Shown: piece after piece, positions 24,301 to 31,924 of the stretch
Position numbering within the stretch: the stretch's first letter is position 1
How the letters are laid out: each line of letters starts with the position of its first letter
Translations under genes and position numbers: made by a program
The notes under the pieces: generated by a model
Told to the model about the DNA's origin: nothing
What the model saw: the letters and a program-made list of their open reading frames with translations, nothing else
Database searches by the model: none
Assembly: GCF_902813185.1 (NCBI RefSeq)
Contig: NZ_LR778301.1
Location: 2,046,001-2,110,000 of the forward strand
Direction: 5' to 3'
Length of the DNA: 64,000 nt
DNA from: Denitratisoma oestradiolicum
GTDB taxonomy: Bacteria > Pseudomonadota > Gammaproteobacteria > Burkholderiales > Rhodocyclaceae

Positions 24301-26302
24301 AGTCATCCCCCGCCGCTTCCGCCATTTCGAGCTTGCTGCGCACGTTGCCGGAAAGATAGGCATCGGAGGTTTCCCATTGAGCGGTTTCTGGGTTGAGGAA
24401 GATCAGACCGCGATCCGCCATGTCCGGAAGAAACTGCTCCCGCTCCTGCCCAAGCAAGGACTCCATCAACGAAACGTCGACGCGTCCACGCTCGTGCAGG
24501 GATACCAGCAACGCCTCATCGGCAGACGCACATCGATCCACCTTGCGAACAACACCCACCGTTCTGCGGTAGAAAATGTCCGCCTTCTCCGCCGTGCCGC
24601 TTTCCGAATCGAAATTCTCCAGAGAGAGCAGCAGCGGAAGATCGGGATCGCCCTTGAATGCCAGCTTGTTGGCCTTGGCATGCAGGTAGCCATGCTTTGC
24701 CACGAAGCCGTCATAGGCCACGTTGAGTGCCAGCCGGTAACTGCCGAGCCGACTATCGTCCGCAGTGGCATGCTGGATGTGGAGCAGCCTTCGCGCCGCA
24801 TCACGGATCGCCATCAAGCCGCGAATCCGTTTGGCTGCCGTTGCCGACACCGACCCGTCGATCACCAGCAACTCCTGCCCTTCCGAGACGGCCAGTCGGC
24901 CATCCGCGGTCAGGCAGTACGCGCCCGGCTTCACGAACTCCGGCGCTGCGACACGAATGTCCCGCCGCGTTGTGACGGACGGTTCGACGGCACGAGGCGT
25001 GTAGATGCCCTCGGGCAAGCTGGCTATCCGCTCCGCCAGCGCCGCTTTCACATCGCCATCGAAGATCGCCGCATTGGCGAGGCCAAAGCCATTCGACTTT
25101 TGCCCCATGCGACCGATCAGCATGTCCGGGTTCTGGACATACCAATTCGACACGAACAAGCGCCGGTATCCCTCGCACATATCGTGCGGGGCTTCCATGA
25201 CGCCGATCCATTCGTCGGACGCCTTCTCGCCCTCTGCCAGTTTTTGCAGGAAGACGATATCGGCCGTGACTTCGGTGTTGGCGAGGTGCGAGAACGTCCC
25301 GGACGGCAGACGAATCGCACCGAGGAACCGGGCCTGCGCGCTGATATGACGCCGCGCCCGGTCGTCCCACTTGTCGAGCGTGCCGGCAGACGTGATGAAC
25401 GCCACCAGTCCGCCGGGGCGAGTCACTTCCAGCGCACGGCCGAAGAAGTAATCGTGGATCAGGAAATCCGCGAAGGGCACATTCCGGTTGTCCGGCACCT
25501 GATAGTTCCCGAAGGGAACGTTCGAGATCACCAGATCGAACCAGTCCTTTGGCAGTCTGGCCTTCTCGAAACCAACCGTCAGCGCCCTTACCCCGTGATG
25601 CCCATACAGGCGCGACAGGAGGCGGGACGATAGGCGGTCGATCTCGATGGCCGTGACTGCCGACACTTCCGCCAAATCCTTCGGCATGGCCCCGATGAAA
25701 TACCCGACACCAGCGGAAGGTTCCAAAACACGACCACCCTGGAACCCCATCCGCCGAACCGCCGCCCAGATCGCTTCGATCACGAAAACTTCCGTGAAGT
25801 GGGCGTTGACGACACTACCCTTGGCACTCTCGTAGTCCCCACCGAGCAACTCAGGCAGGGATTCGGCTCTCGCCTTCCACGCCGGATCGTCCTGATCGGG
25901 ATTGAATGCCTTGGGAATACCGCCCCAACCGGTATAGCGATTCAGGACGTCACGCTCTTCATCCGTCGGCGGACGCTTGTCCGCCTCAAGACTGGACAGC
26001 AGCGAGACGGCGGCCATGTTCGCGTCGAACTTGGCGACATCGCCACGCAGCATCGAGTGCAACGCCGGATTCAGGCTGGGCCAAAGCGTTCGGGGCGACT
26101 TTCTCGCCTCGATCACCCGCGGCACAGGGGATACGTCCTGCGCTGTTTCCTCGTTCGCTGGCACGATGTTCGATGCCGGCACGACGGACGGAAAAGCAAT
26201 GATCTGCGCCGTTTGAATGCTGCCGGAAACATCCTGAAGGGGATCGCCCGGCGCGAAGCCCGGCAGCCACATCGTGGCCTCGGCAATTTTCTTGAGTTTC
26301 AC
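21317..26302 (-). CDS. Giant N6-adenine methylase / SNF2-type helicase protein (DarB-like)
   Basis: The start is a GTG at 26302 with AGGAGATAAAC before it, giving 1661 residues. A methylase domain lies near residues 160-330, with SAM motif VLEPSAGVGYF (about 189) and the catalytic motif NVPF (about 259). A superfamily-2 helicase follows: Walker A VVGAGKT (about 866), DEAH box LFIDEAHYFKN (about 1026), ATGTPVSNS, and the C-terminal GVGTNIQTRLAALHHLD and REGRIVRQGN. A charged helical tail ends the protein. Such fusions occur on plasmids, phages and integrative elements; phage P1 DarB protects its DNA from restriction. A similar antirestriction role is likely but inferred. The gene is the largest of the element. 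Confidence 0.85.
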   Translation of the reverse strand: MKLKKIAEATMWLPGFAPGDPLQDVSGSIQTAQIIAFPSVVPASNIVPANEETAQDVSPVPRVIEARKSPRTLWPSLNPALHSMLRGDVAKFDANMAAVSLLSSLEADKRPPTDEERDVLNRYTGWGGIPKAFNPDQDDPAWKARAESLPELLGGDYESAKGSVVNAHFTEVFVIEAIWAAVRRMGFQGGRVLEPSAGVGYFIGAMPKDLAEVSAVTAIEIDRLSSRLLSRLYGHHGVRALTVGFEKARLPKDWFDLVISNVPFGNYQVPDNRNVPFADFLIHDYFFGRALEVTRPGGLVAFITSAGTLDKWDDRARRHISAQARFLGAIRLPSGTFSHLANTEVTADIVFLQKLAEGEKASDEWIGVMEAPHDMCEGYRRLFVSNWYVQNPDMLIGRMGQKSNGFGLANAAIFDGDVKAALAERIASLPEGIYTPRAVEPSVTTRRDIRVAAPEFVKPGAYCLTADGRLAVSEGQELLVIDGSVSATAAKRIRGLMAIRDAARRLLHIQHATADDSRLGSYRLALNVAYDGFVAKHGYLHAKANKLAFKGDPDLPLLLSLENFDSESGTAEKADIFYRRTVGVVRKVDRCASADEALLVSLHERGRVDVSLMESLLGQEREQFLPDMADRGLIFLNPETAQWETSDAYLSGNVRSKLEMAEAAGDDYVRNVHALKAVIPPDLGPGEIDARIGSTWIPARDYAAFLDHLLECDGCTVEFSAEAGAWNIDVPWQGERSVASTQTYGTARISAGELFVITLNQMVPTIRDRDPVTDRYFVNTEETIAAREKQQALKETFRAWVFADPERCERLVRMYNDQFNAVRLREFDGSRLSLPGFSEVYNLHRHQKDAIWRIVSGGVNTLLAHVVGAGKTLTMICGGMELRRLGMASKPCYVVPNHMLEQFAAEFLRAYPGATILMASKDDLVGDKRRTLLSRIATGDWDAVLITHASFERIKMSDEAMESFIEARVYEIECAIRASKSGKRGNRIVKELERAKKIWLARLEKLSAKSKKDDMLTFEELGIDYLFIDEAHYFKNLYRFTKMTRVAGLPNSNSERAFDMFVKTRHVMDKQGGRSGVVFATGTPVSNSMAEMWTMQRYLQPVTLRANHVSQFDTWAGNFGESVTALELSPDGSGYRMNTRFARFVNLPELMTMFREVADIRTADMLKLPVPRFHLETVTAKPTAELKAFVATLVARAEAIRNGDVTPSEDNMLAVTNDGRKAALDMRLVDPSSLEAQDGKVSQCADNVFGIWRETAAFRGTQVVFCDLSTPTDDGRFSVYHVVRAKLVEMGVPGTEIAFIHDYDSDSAKAELFKSVREGRIRILLGSTLKMGVGTNIQTRLAALHHLDAPWRPADVEQREGRIVRQGNLNEEVRIIRYVTEASFDAYIWQTLETKARFIAQVMRGDTGMRSAEDVELAALSYAEVKALASGNPLVMEKAGIDADVAKLSLLKSQWDNQRWANQRESATLPGRIEKIRERIDSIEADIADRVDVRGNRFSMVVDGKRYSERSAAGEALLQYYIEAKARTRKFGSWKSSPGEMSVGQFAGFDLDVSIPTISGDGPCFVLKGRRAYTAHHSDNPQGMVRVVENVANSLEGRVAEASEDMARAEKRFADILMELSKPFDKEERLTQLLVRQREINAALDLDKGNAGAMEAEAEAS

Positions 26303-26366
26303 GTTTATCTCCTGGAAAAACCGGAGACACGTGCCCCATCCGGGGTGTGTCCCCGGATGGGTTGAA
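26303..26366 (-). ncRNA. radC-RNA-like leader of the methylase-helicase gene
   Basis: The distal hairpin is an 11-bp perfect stem, CCCATCCGGGG with CCCCGGATGGG, loop ACACA. The proximal one pairs TCTCC with GGAGA, which is the ribosome-binding site of the GTG start. Confidence 0.78.
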
Positions 26367-26490
26367 TAAAACGACTGTCCGTCATGGAGCGCCAGCTCTC
26401 GCCAAGCGCCACAAGACTTGATGCCTCTATGCCGTGACGTCCCTCAGCAAGTCCCGAGACCGCCGGCGCGGTGCTGATCGAAAAGCCGTT

Positions 26491-27168
26491 TCACGCGGCA
26501 TGCCGCAGTTGCCTTCTCGGCAGCCCGTGGCGATACGCTTTGCGGAATTTCGACACGGCGACGCTCAATGGCATCGATTCCGTGAGCAGACGACTCGTCC
26601 ACGCACAACTGCGACGCGTAACGGTCTTGGCGCCGACCGCATTGATCTCTTCTTCGATGACAGAAATCAGCAGGTCGTCCAATGCGTCCATCTGCATTGA
26701 CGACGCCGTAATGAAGCGCTCTGGCGTCAGGCCGTAACCGGATACGAACTCGGCACGACTGAGGTTGGCGAGATCGCAATCCTCGTCGGCTTGTTGCACC
26801 GGATAGGTCACGACAGCCAACTTGGAGATTTCAACCTCCTTGACGGCCACACGAACCCGCCCGCACTCCAGCAACGGGAACATCCATTCCGTTCGCTCCA
26901 GCGGGTTCATCGACGCGCGATGCCCGTACCGAAACGAGTCGAAGGGAATGCCGTGTCTGATCAATACGGACGCCGTCCCTTCCAGCGCACTCACCACCGT
27001 CGCCAGCTCGGAATCGTAGGACTCCTGGAGGTGGGCGTCGTAGCTGATATCGGCATCGATTTCACCGGACTGGACGAGTTTGGAAAACTCCTTGTCATCC
27101 ACCCAGGAATCGAGATCGACGTAAAAGAGGCGATGCGTCCCGCGCGGAAGCCAGTTACCTACTCCCAT
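26491..27168 (-). CDS. Integrative-element protein of unknown function
   Basis: The ATG at 27168 has GGAGACAC upstream and gives 225 residues. I do not recognise the family. The sequence is rich in acidic residues in the first half (WVDDKEFSKLVQSGEIDADISYDAHLQ is the region near residues 22-48) and basic at the end (SKFRKAYRHGLPRRQLRHAA). There is no membrane segment. It lies between the small gene at 27254 and the methylase-helicase gene, and has its own hairpin leader, so it is surely expressed as part of the element. Function cannot be given. Confidence 0.7.
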   Translation of the reverse strand: MGVGNWLPRGTHRLFYVDLDSWVDDKEFSKLVQSGEIDADISYDAHLQESYDSELATVVSALEGTASVLIRHGIPFDSFRYGHRASMNPLERTEWMFPLLECGRVRVAVKEVEISKLAVVTYPVQQADEDCDLANLSRAEFVSGYGLTPERFITASSMQMDALDDLLISVIEEEINAVGAKTVTRRSCAWTSRLLTESMPLSVAVSKFRKAYRHGLPRRQLRHAA

Positions 27169-27232
27169 GATGTGTCTCCTTGAAATCGCGGAGACACCGC
27201 TCCCCATGCGGGAGGTGTCCCCGCAAGGGTTG
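27169..27232 (-). ncRNA. radC-RNA-like leader of the 27168 gene
   Basis: GTGTCTCC pairs perfectly with GGAGACAC (8 bp, 10-base loop), hiding the ribosome-binding site. The distal stem pairs CCCTTGCGGGG with TCCCGCATGGG with one mismatch. Confidence 0.8.
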
Positions 27233-27253
27233 TGGCCGGACGGCCGGAAAGGG

Positions 27254-27613
27254 TTACAACTGTTCTGCCTTTGCCTGAGCGCACAGATACAGCAGGCAAC
27301 TGGAATCGCGCGGTCCCCACCAACGACGCCAACGGGTGAGAACTTTCATCCTCTGCTCCGCAGGCAACCGGTAGTAGTTCTCCCGTGCAATACGCCACCA
27401 TTTCGCCTTGAACTTCCGGCGTTCCACCTCGAAGGCATCGGCCTGCAAGGATCGCTTGGCCATGACCTCTTCCACCGACGGTTGCATGGCTGCAATCTGC
27501 TCGGCAAACAAGGGCAAGGCTTCGCGCTCGATGCGTTGCTTGCGCAGTACCGCCGAACGCTTTCTGGGGGTGTCGCGAAATCCTTCGTAGCGGGGATAGT
27601 GATCGAACAGCAT
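27254..27613 (-). CDS. Basic integrative-element protein of unknown function
   Basis: The ATG at 27613 shares a base with the stop of the upstream gene (TGATG) and has GGGGAG before it, so translation is coupled. The 119 residues are strongly basic and rich in arginine, tryptophan and tyrosine (RRKFKAKWWRIARENYYRLP, RWRRWWGPRD), which suggests nucleic-acid binding. The family is not recognised. It follows the 78-residue gene and has no leader of its own. Confidence 0.65.
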   Translation of the reverse strand: MLFDHYPRYEGFRDTPRKRSAVLRKQRIEREALPLFAEQIAAMQPSVEEVMAKRSLQADAFEVERRKFKAKWWRIARENYYRLPAEQRMKVLTRWRRWWGPRDSSCLLYLCAQAKAEQL

Positions 27614-27849
27614 CACGCGCTCCCCATCGAAAGACTCTGATCGCTCGTCATCAGCCCAAGATGAACCAGGTAATGCTTCAACCCGGCCAGATCGTGCTTG
27701 TGACGCATCCACCCATCCTCGAATATCTCAAAGCCCTTGATTTCGAAGACGGTGCGGTCGCGGGTATTGCGAACGTCCGCATAAAATTCGCCGCGTTCGT
27801 CCAGGTTGATGAAGTACCGGTAGACGGCACTCCTGAAATGTTGCCTCAT
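27613..27849 (-). CDS. Small integrative-element protein of unknown function
   Basis: The ATG at 27849 follows GGAGGCGTC and gives 78 residues. It begins MRQHFRSAVYRYFINLDERG and contains repeated aromatic and acidic residues (FYADVRN, FEIKGFEIFEDG), consistent with a compact alpha-beta domain. The family is unknown. It heads a two-gene unit with the basic protein downstream and has its own hairpin leader. Confidence 0.65.
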   Translation of the reverse strand: MRQHFRSAVYRYFINLDERGEFYADVRNTRDRTVFEIKGFEIFEDGWMRHKHDLAGLKHYLVHLGLMTSDQSLSMGSA

Positions 27850-27916
27850 GACGCCTCCATGAAAAATGTGAAAGGCGCCAGAACCCCGATGGGGACTGTT
27901 GCCCCACGGGGTTGGA
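27850..27916 (-). ncRNA. radC-RNA-like leader of the 27849 gene
   Basis: The distal stem pairs ACCCCGTGGGG with CCCCATCGGGGT. The proximal one pairs CGCCT with AGGCG across the ribosome-binding site. Confidence 0.7.
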
Positions 27917-27929
27917 TAGGTGTTGCTTG

Positions 27930-27957
27930 TGCTGTTTATTTCGAGCGGCCAGCTACC
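27930..27957 (-). promoter_or_regulatory. Repeated motif copy 2, candidate promoter or operator
   Basis: TGCTGTTT at one end and GGCCAGCTACC at the other, with the same spacing as the copies at 36484 and 37934. It lies between a terminator-like hairpin (28043-28080) and the leader of the next minus-strand gene. Confidence 0.5.
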
Positions 27958-28042
27958 GCCTTTCTGGCTCTGCCCTATGGGCAGCACCGGAATCCGCTTT
28001 CCACAGCGGGCTCGTGTTACATGGAACGGAACCCGCTCTGGA

Positions 28043-28080
28043 AAGCCCGGCACACGATCTTGTGCGTGCGCCGGGGAAAA
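28043..28080 (-). terminator. Terminator-like hairpin after the PRTRC ThiF gene
   Basis: A G+C-rich stem (CCCGGC..CACG with CGTG..GCCGGG) lies just after the stop of the last PRTRC gene. On the minus strand it is followed by CTTTCC and not a clean T run, so it may be a weak terminator. Confidence 0.5.
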
Positions 28081-28089
28081 GCCCTGCCC

Positions 28090-28893
28090 TCATCCACGCT
28101 TGCTACCGCGCTTACCGCCGCGCTTGCGTTTCGGAAAGCCAAACCGGGCCCACGCCTCGGGATCGACGGGAAGCGGTGTCGTCCGGGCGGTCTTGAGATT
28201 CACGAATACGCCGTGATACGCGATCTGTCCGTAGCGGAATAGCTCCCACAGCAGATTCAAGGCGTACAGCGCCACCCCGCGATTGACGAAGAGCGACTGC
28301 TTTTCCAGCGCATCGGCCAAACTGCATGACGGTGACTCGTCATCGGCTTCCTGCGCCGCGTCCGCGATCTCCGGGAGAAGATCCACGGCATGCGGCAGCC
28401 GCTCTGCATTCGACTTGGCCCAGCGCGCCGGCACCTGGCCCAGAACGACTTGGCCATCGTGCAGACGGTTGCCCAGATCGAGCCAATAGCCACCACCGCC
28501 GCGCGCCACCGAATCGAGAATCGCTTTTCTGGCGAGGCGATTGTCCACACACCCAATCGCAAGATCGGTGCGCAGATTCTCGCTGGCCGTCAGGCGCCTC
28601 GTTTCAGCGTGCCAACCGGTACCCATCGCCATGTTGATGCGATTGACGAGTACCGTTGCCTTCGGCAATCCCACATCGGACGGATAGAACATCTGCCGCC
28701 CGACATTGGCTTCCGACACCAGGTCGCTATCGATCACCGTCACATTGAGGCCCCCGGGATGTCCGAGAGCCACCATGGCCGTATGAAGTTGCGCCAGGCC
28801 CATCAGCATCTGCGAACCTGTACCGCCAGCGCCGATCACCGACACGCGAACTTCTCGGGTGAGAAGTTCAGCAGAGAGTTGATGGATAGCCAT
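28090..28893 (-). CDS. PRTRC system ThiF-family (E1-like) protein
   Basis: This 267-residue protein is the ThiF-related member of the PRTRC cassette. It has the E1 Rossmann signature VIGAGGTGSQM (residues 19-29), the adenylation motif DSDLVSEANVGRQMF with the conserved arginine-glutamine pair, and CVDNRLAR. C190 (SPSCSLADAL) could be the cysteine that carries an activated ubiquitin-like protein. The start overlaps the protein A gene by 26 bases, so the two are translationally coupled. It is the last of seven PRTRC genes, in the usual order. I infer that it activates the ubiquitin-like PRTRC protein C; no direct evidence exists here. The C-terminus is very basic (KRKRGGKRGSKRG). Confidence 0.88.
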   Translation of the reverse strand: MAIHQLSAELLTREVRVSVIGAGGTGSQMLMGLAQLHTAMVALGHPGGLNVTVIDSDLVSEANVGRQMFYPSDVGLPKATVLVNRINMAMGTGWHAETRRLTASENLRTDLAIGCVDNRLARKAILDSVARGGGGYWLDLGNRLHDGQVVLGQVPARWAKSNAERLPHAVDLLPEIADAAQEADDESPSCSLADALEKQSLFVNRGVALYALNLLWELFRYGQIAYHGVFVNLKTARTTPLPVDPEAWARFGFPKRKRGGKRGSKRG

Positions 28894-29521
28894 CGCACCC
28901 TCCTATCTGTCCCTTCATGTCGGTGGAATCGAAAGCCAATGGCAGAAAGAGCCCATTGGCGCAAAGGCGGAATGCCGTAGAACAACGCACGCGGTCGCAA
29001 TTGCCGACCACGCCGGCAATCTTGAACTCTCCCCGGTCATCGCGATCATCCTCTGTCGAGAAGAAGGCCGACATCCGTCCATGGGAGTGCAGGTCTACCA
29101 CCAGATGCTCGTCATCATTGAGCGCCGGTCGTTCGTAGCGAACGTGACTGCACCCCGAGGACATTTCCCTCAGGAATGCAAGCCGCATCTCGCCCGTGAT
29201 GGAATTCCACACGATCCAGCCGACGCATTCCTCCGGACACCGATCGACGGCATACCGAAAGAACTCGACGACGAGATGGCGGGGAATCTTGCCAAAGGCG
29301 AGGGACAGCTCCCGTCCAATGCAACCATACGGCATGGGAACGCTCTTCTGGCGAACCAACGGCACCCGCAAATATAGCCAGGGACGCCGGGCTTCCAGCC
29401 ACAGACCATCGCCGGTCACCAAGAATCGGTGGCCATTGTCTATCAGCGGCTCGAACTCACCATATCGCGGCACCGTAACCACCGGCGCCGAGTGCTGCAA
29501 GGCGATATCTCTCGCGTCCAT
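28868..29521 (-). CDS. PRTRC system protein A, JAB-domain metallopeptidase
   Basis: The 217-residue protein carries a JAMM zinc site: H145 and H147 in LHSHG, S155 and D158 in FFSTED. These are the ligands of ubiquitin-type deconjugating enzymes. It starts 1 bp after the protein B stop (TAA ATG), with GGAGGCC as ribosome-binding site, and its end overlaps the ThiF gene. In the PRTRC cassette it is thus the candidate protease that processes or removes the ubiquitin-like protein C. That role comes from predictions for prokaryotic ubiquitin-like systems and is not shown. The rest of the sequence (PLIDNGHRFLVTGDGLWLEARRPWL near residue 25-50) matches protein A in general layout. Confidence 0.85.
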   Translation of the reverse strand: MDARDIALQHSAPVVTVPRYGEFEPLIDNGHRFLVTGDGLWLEARRPWLYLRVPLVRQKSVPMPYGCIGRELSLAFGKIPRHLVVEFFRYAVDRCPEECVGWIVWNSITGEMRLAFLREMSSGCSHVRYERPALNDDEHLVVDLHSHGRMSAFFSTEDDRDDRGEFKIAGVVGNCDRVRCSTAFRLCANGLFLPLAFDSTDMKGQIGGCDGYPSTLC

Positions 29522-30259
29522 TTAGGCCTCCGCTTCCAGCACCGCCGCCTCAAACGCCTCGCGCAGCGTCCAGCCCGTCGAAACGAGTGAGCGCGTCGGA
29601 AAACGTGCGAACTGGCCATCGAGCAGATCCCGCCACAACGCAAACGGCCCGGCCCGATAGCGGGTCAGCCCCTTGGGTGTATGGATGTTGGGGTGCGTGA
29701 AGTACGACCGGAAGAAGGCTTCCTCCCAGGCTTCGCTTCGATGCACCTGATCGCCTTTCGGCAGTCGGGCACTCCCCACGCAGATAGTCCCCGTGTTCCA
29801 GACGTTGAAGAATGGCGCGACGAACAGCGGCGTATCGGCATCGGGACGTTGCCGTCCCTTATAGGCAAAAACCTTCCATGCCTTGTGGGTCACGACAAAG
29901 ACCAGACCCGGACACGGCACACGACCTGTGCGCGCCCCCAGTTCCTTGCAGTCGAACCAGACCTGCCGCGCTTGGGGTTTGCTGAACCAGACGAAAAACC
30001 CCGTCCCCTCGGCGAGCACATGCGCCGGCTTGAGCGCCGGCCGCAGCATCGTTTCGGGATCGAGAATCCGCATCAGGGACAACAGTCCGGATTTACTGGC
30101 CGGAACCCCTGCCTGGATGATCGGTCGATCTTGACCATCCGTCGACACGTCATGCACCGAGACGAACGCCGGCTTTCGGCTGGCATCCTGGTAGACCAGA
30201 ATCGCATTGGTCAACCGGTAGGACTGATTGCTTGAAAACGTACTGACACTGATCGCCAT
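29522..30259 (-). CDS. PRTRC system protein B, prokaryotic E2-like
   Basis: The ATG at 30259 follows GGAGGTCGCC and gives 245 residues. PRTRC protein B belongs to a family described as prokaryotic E2 (Prok-E2_D in Pfam, as I recall). C160 in FNVWNTGTICVG sits in the position expected for the E2 catalytic cysteine. The region GRVPCPGLVFVVTHKAWKVFAYKG forms the predicted core strands. It lies between proteins F and A and has its own hairpin leader. I infer that it takes the activated ubiquitin-like protein from ThiF. Nothing is known of its targets. Confidence 0.85.
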   Translation of the reverse strand: MAISVSTFSSNQSYRLTNAILVYQDASRKPAFVSVHDVSTDGQDRPIIQAGVPASKSGLLSLMRILDPETMLRPALKPAHVLAEGTGFFVWFSKPQARQVWFDCKELGARTGRVPCPGLVFVVTHKAWKVFAYKGRQRPDADTPLFVAPFFNVWNTGTICVGSARLPKGDQVHRSEAWEEAFFRSYFTHPNIHTPKGLTRYRAGPFALWRDLLDGQFARFPTRSLVSTGWTLREAFEAAVLEAEA

Positions 30260-30330
30260 GGCGACCTCCATTAGAAATGCAGAGGTGTGCCCTGCCCTTG
30301 CGGGCGCGACAGCACCCCCGCAGGGTTGAA
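30260..30330 (-). ncRNA. radC-RNA-like leader of PRTRC B
   Basis: ACCTC pairs with GAGGT around a 13-base loop, covering the ribosome-binding site. The distal stem pairs CCCTGCGGG with CCCGCAAGGG. Confidence 0.7.
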
Positions 30331-30337
30331 GAATTAC

Positions 30338-31414
30338 TCACACCGGTTCGGCGATCAAGCCGACCAGTCGATCCAACGCCGACACCAGTTGCAGGCCCAA
30401 TCCCGTCTTGCACTGCCAGACGTAGAACCCTTCGGGATCGAGGGGCATCGCTTCGGCGCCATAAAGATCGGTGTAGCCATCGCAGGCACAGTTCGCGTAT
30501 TCGATGAAGTCATCGAACACCCGCTCCACCGGATCTTCGGCATCCCATTTCAGATACGCCCCGAAATAGACGCACTCGACATCCAGCCCTTCGAGCCCGG
30601 GGAGCCGTCCGCCATCCGCTTCTAGTCGCTCGATGTCGAGCAGCGTCGTTGCGAGCAGCGCAGCCTCCCCTCCGGCTTCAGCCAATCCCGTCAGGACGGC
30701 CTCATCCAGTACCGACTTGGGGTTGATAACCCATGCCGGAAAATGCCCGTCGAACCAGTCCGGCGAGATGGATTCCCCCAAGTCCTCGTCCGTCATGCCC
30801 ATCGCCGTCATTTCTTCCAGCCAGTCCGCCTGATTGCAACTGCCTTGCCAGTGGATGTACTCGCACAAGTGGCGAGCCGTCTCCGGCGTCAGGACGTAGA
30901 GCGTTCTTCCGGAAGCGCGGTGCAACCAGTACAGGGCCGTCTCGCCCAGGCCGGGGCATGCTGCCTCGATCCGGGTAAGCCGATCCTTCATGGAAAGCCA
31001 CGCCACCTGCTCGGACTGAAGTGCCCAGTACCACTGATCGTCCTTCTCCGATGCTTCCGGAAAAAGGGATCCATAGCTGAGCGCTTCGGGACTGGCCGCG
31101 ATCAAGGCTTCAAAGGCGAAGTGCTGTAACTGCCCGACCTGACGATTGATCCAGTCCTGCATGGCCTGCTGCACCAGCGACGACGGCAGTCCGGATGCCC
31201 CCTCCTGAATCTCTCCGGTCTCCAGCCAGCGCAATGCCAGCGAAGACCATCGACGAATATCCAGGCAGGGATCGAGACTCCCCGTGAGACCGCCACTAAA
31301 TCTTGGCAGGCTCAGAGGATCAGGGGCAGGACGAAAGCGGCCACCTGGCAGCGTTCGCTGGGTGACATGGTCCCTTGGGACCGCTGCACCAAGCGTTGCA
31401 AGGCTTGTACGCAT
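30338..31414 (-). CDS. PRTRC system protein F
   Basis: This 358-residue protein is the F member of the cassette by position, length and sequence (SLDPCLDIRRWSSLALRWLETGE, LLATTLLDIERLEADGGRLPG and a C-terminal acidic region VFDDFIEYANCACDGYTDLYG lie in order). The start at 31414 has AGGAG eight bases upstream, which supports it although the first 103 bases overlap the small gene ending at 31312. The function is unknown; it has no catalytic motif that I can name. No membrane segment is seen. It would be expressed together with proteins C and E from the transcript that begins with ParB or the E leader. Confidence 0.8.
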   Translation of the reverse strand: MRTSLATLGAAVPRDHVTQRTLPGGRFRPAPDPLSLPRFSGGLTGSLDPCLDIRRWSSLALRWLETGEIQEGASGLPSSLVQQAMQDWINRQVGQLQHFAFEALIAASPEALSYGSLFPEASEKDDQWYWALQSEQVAWLSMKDRLTRIEAACPGLGETALYWLHRASGRTLYVLTPETARHLCEYIHWQGSCNQADWLEEMTAMGMTDEDLGESISPDWFDGHFPAWVINPKSVLDEAVLTGLAEAGGEAALLATTLLDIERLEADGGRLPGLEGLDVECVYFGAYLKWDAEDPVERVFDDFIEYANCACDGYTDLYGAEAMPLDPEGFYVWQCKTGLGLQLVSALDRLVGLIAEPV

Positions 31415-31524
31415 CGTTTCATCTCCTCGTGATTGAAGGCGGGAATCCCTGTCGGGACTCCCGTTTCAAATTGCGAGAAGTCGCCATCGGCAGCGGCTTG
31501 CAGCCGTTCCTTGAGCGACACCAT
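31312..31524 (-). CDS. Small PRTRC-associated protein of unknown function
   Basis: A 70-residue frame (MVSLKERLQAAADGDFSQFE at the start) begins three bases after the protein C stop (TAG GCC ATG), which is typical of coupled genes. Its last 103 bases overlap the beginning of protein F in a different frame. The sequence looks like a normal soluble protein with a helical C-terminus (SPSERCQVAAFVLPLIL). I do not know the family. The tight spacing is the main reason to accept it. Confidence 0.55.
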   Translation of the reverse strand: MVSLKERLQAAADGDFSQFETGVPTGIPAFNHEEMKRCVQALQRLVQRSQGTMSPSERCQVAAFVLPLIL

Positions 31525-31527
31525 GGC

Positions 31528-31914
31528 CTATCCCCTCCGAATAGCCGGCAGGAACCGACGATCGAGCCACCGGGATAGGCGCCGCAAGGCAACCTTCAGG
31601 TGATCGACCGTCGTCGTCCCGACCGAATACGGCTCGACATAGGTCAGCCCGTCCTCGCGTTGCCGAAGCACGACGCCGGAGGGGCGCCGCGAATCGACGG
31701 AAACCGCGCCTTTCGTTCCGACGGCACGCCGGAAGGTGTAGACGAGTCGCTCCCCCTTCTGCTCCGGCCCCTCGATGGAGGCCGTCGTAATCTCGGGGTA
31801 GGTGGCGGAATAGACATCCCGCACCTGCTCCGGGGTTAGGTCGCTTCCGGGGTCAGGCAATGCGATGCCGTTGTAGGCGAAGGAACGAAGCAACTTCTGA
31901 ACGGTAATGGTCAT
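31528..31914 (-). CDS. PRTRC system protein C, ubiquitin-like, with C-terminal extension
   Basis: The ATG at 31914 follows GGAGGCGATC. Residues 1-69 match PRTRC protein C, which Pfam places among prokaryotic ubiquitin-like proteins: FAYNGIALPDPG, TPEQVRDVYSATYPEITTA and GERLVYTFRRAVGTKG. The family is usually about 70 residues and ends at this GTKG. Here 59 more residues follow (70-128), with no known domain and a single glycine at the end (RRG). The extension could be a fused domain or a propeptide removed by the JAB protein encoded nearby, leaving G69 exposed; both are inference. The gene lies between E and the small gene at 31524. Confidence 0.85.
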   Translation of the reverse strand: MTITVQKLLRSFAYNGIALPDPGSDLTPEQVRDVYSATYPEITTASIEGPEQKGERLVYTFRRAVGTKGAVSVDSRRPSGVVLRQREDGLTYVEPYSVGTTTVDHLKVALRRLSRWLDRRFLPAIRRG

Positions 31915-31924
31915 GATCGCCTCC

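Noticed and set aside
24077..25633. 518-codon frame on the plus strand
   Set aside because: Antisense to the methylase-helicase gene, which has clear motifs.
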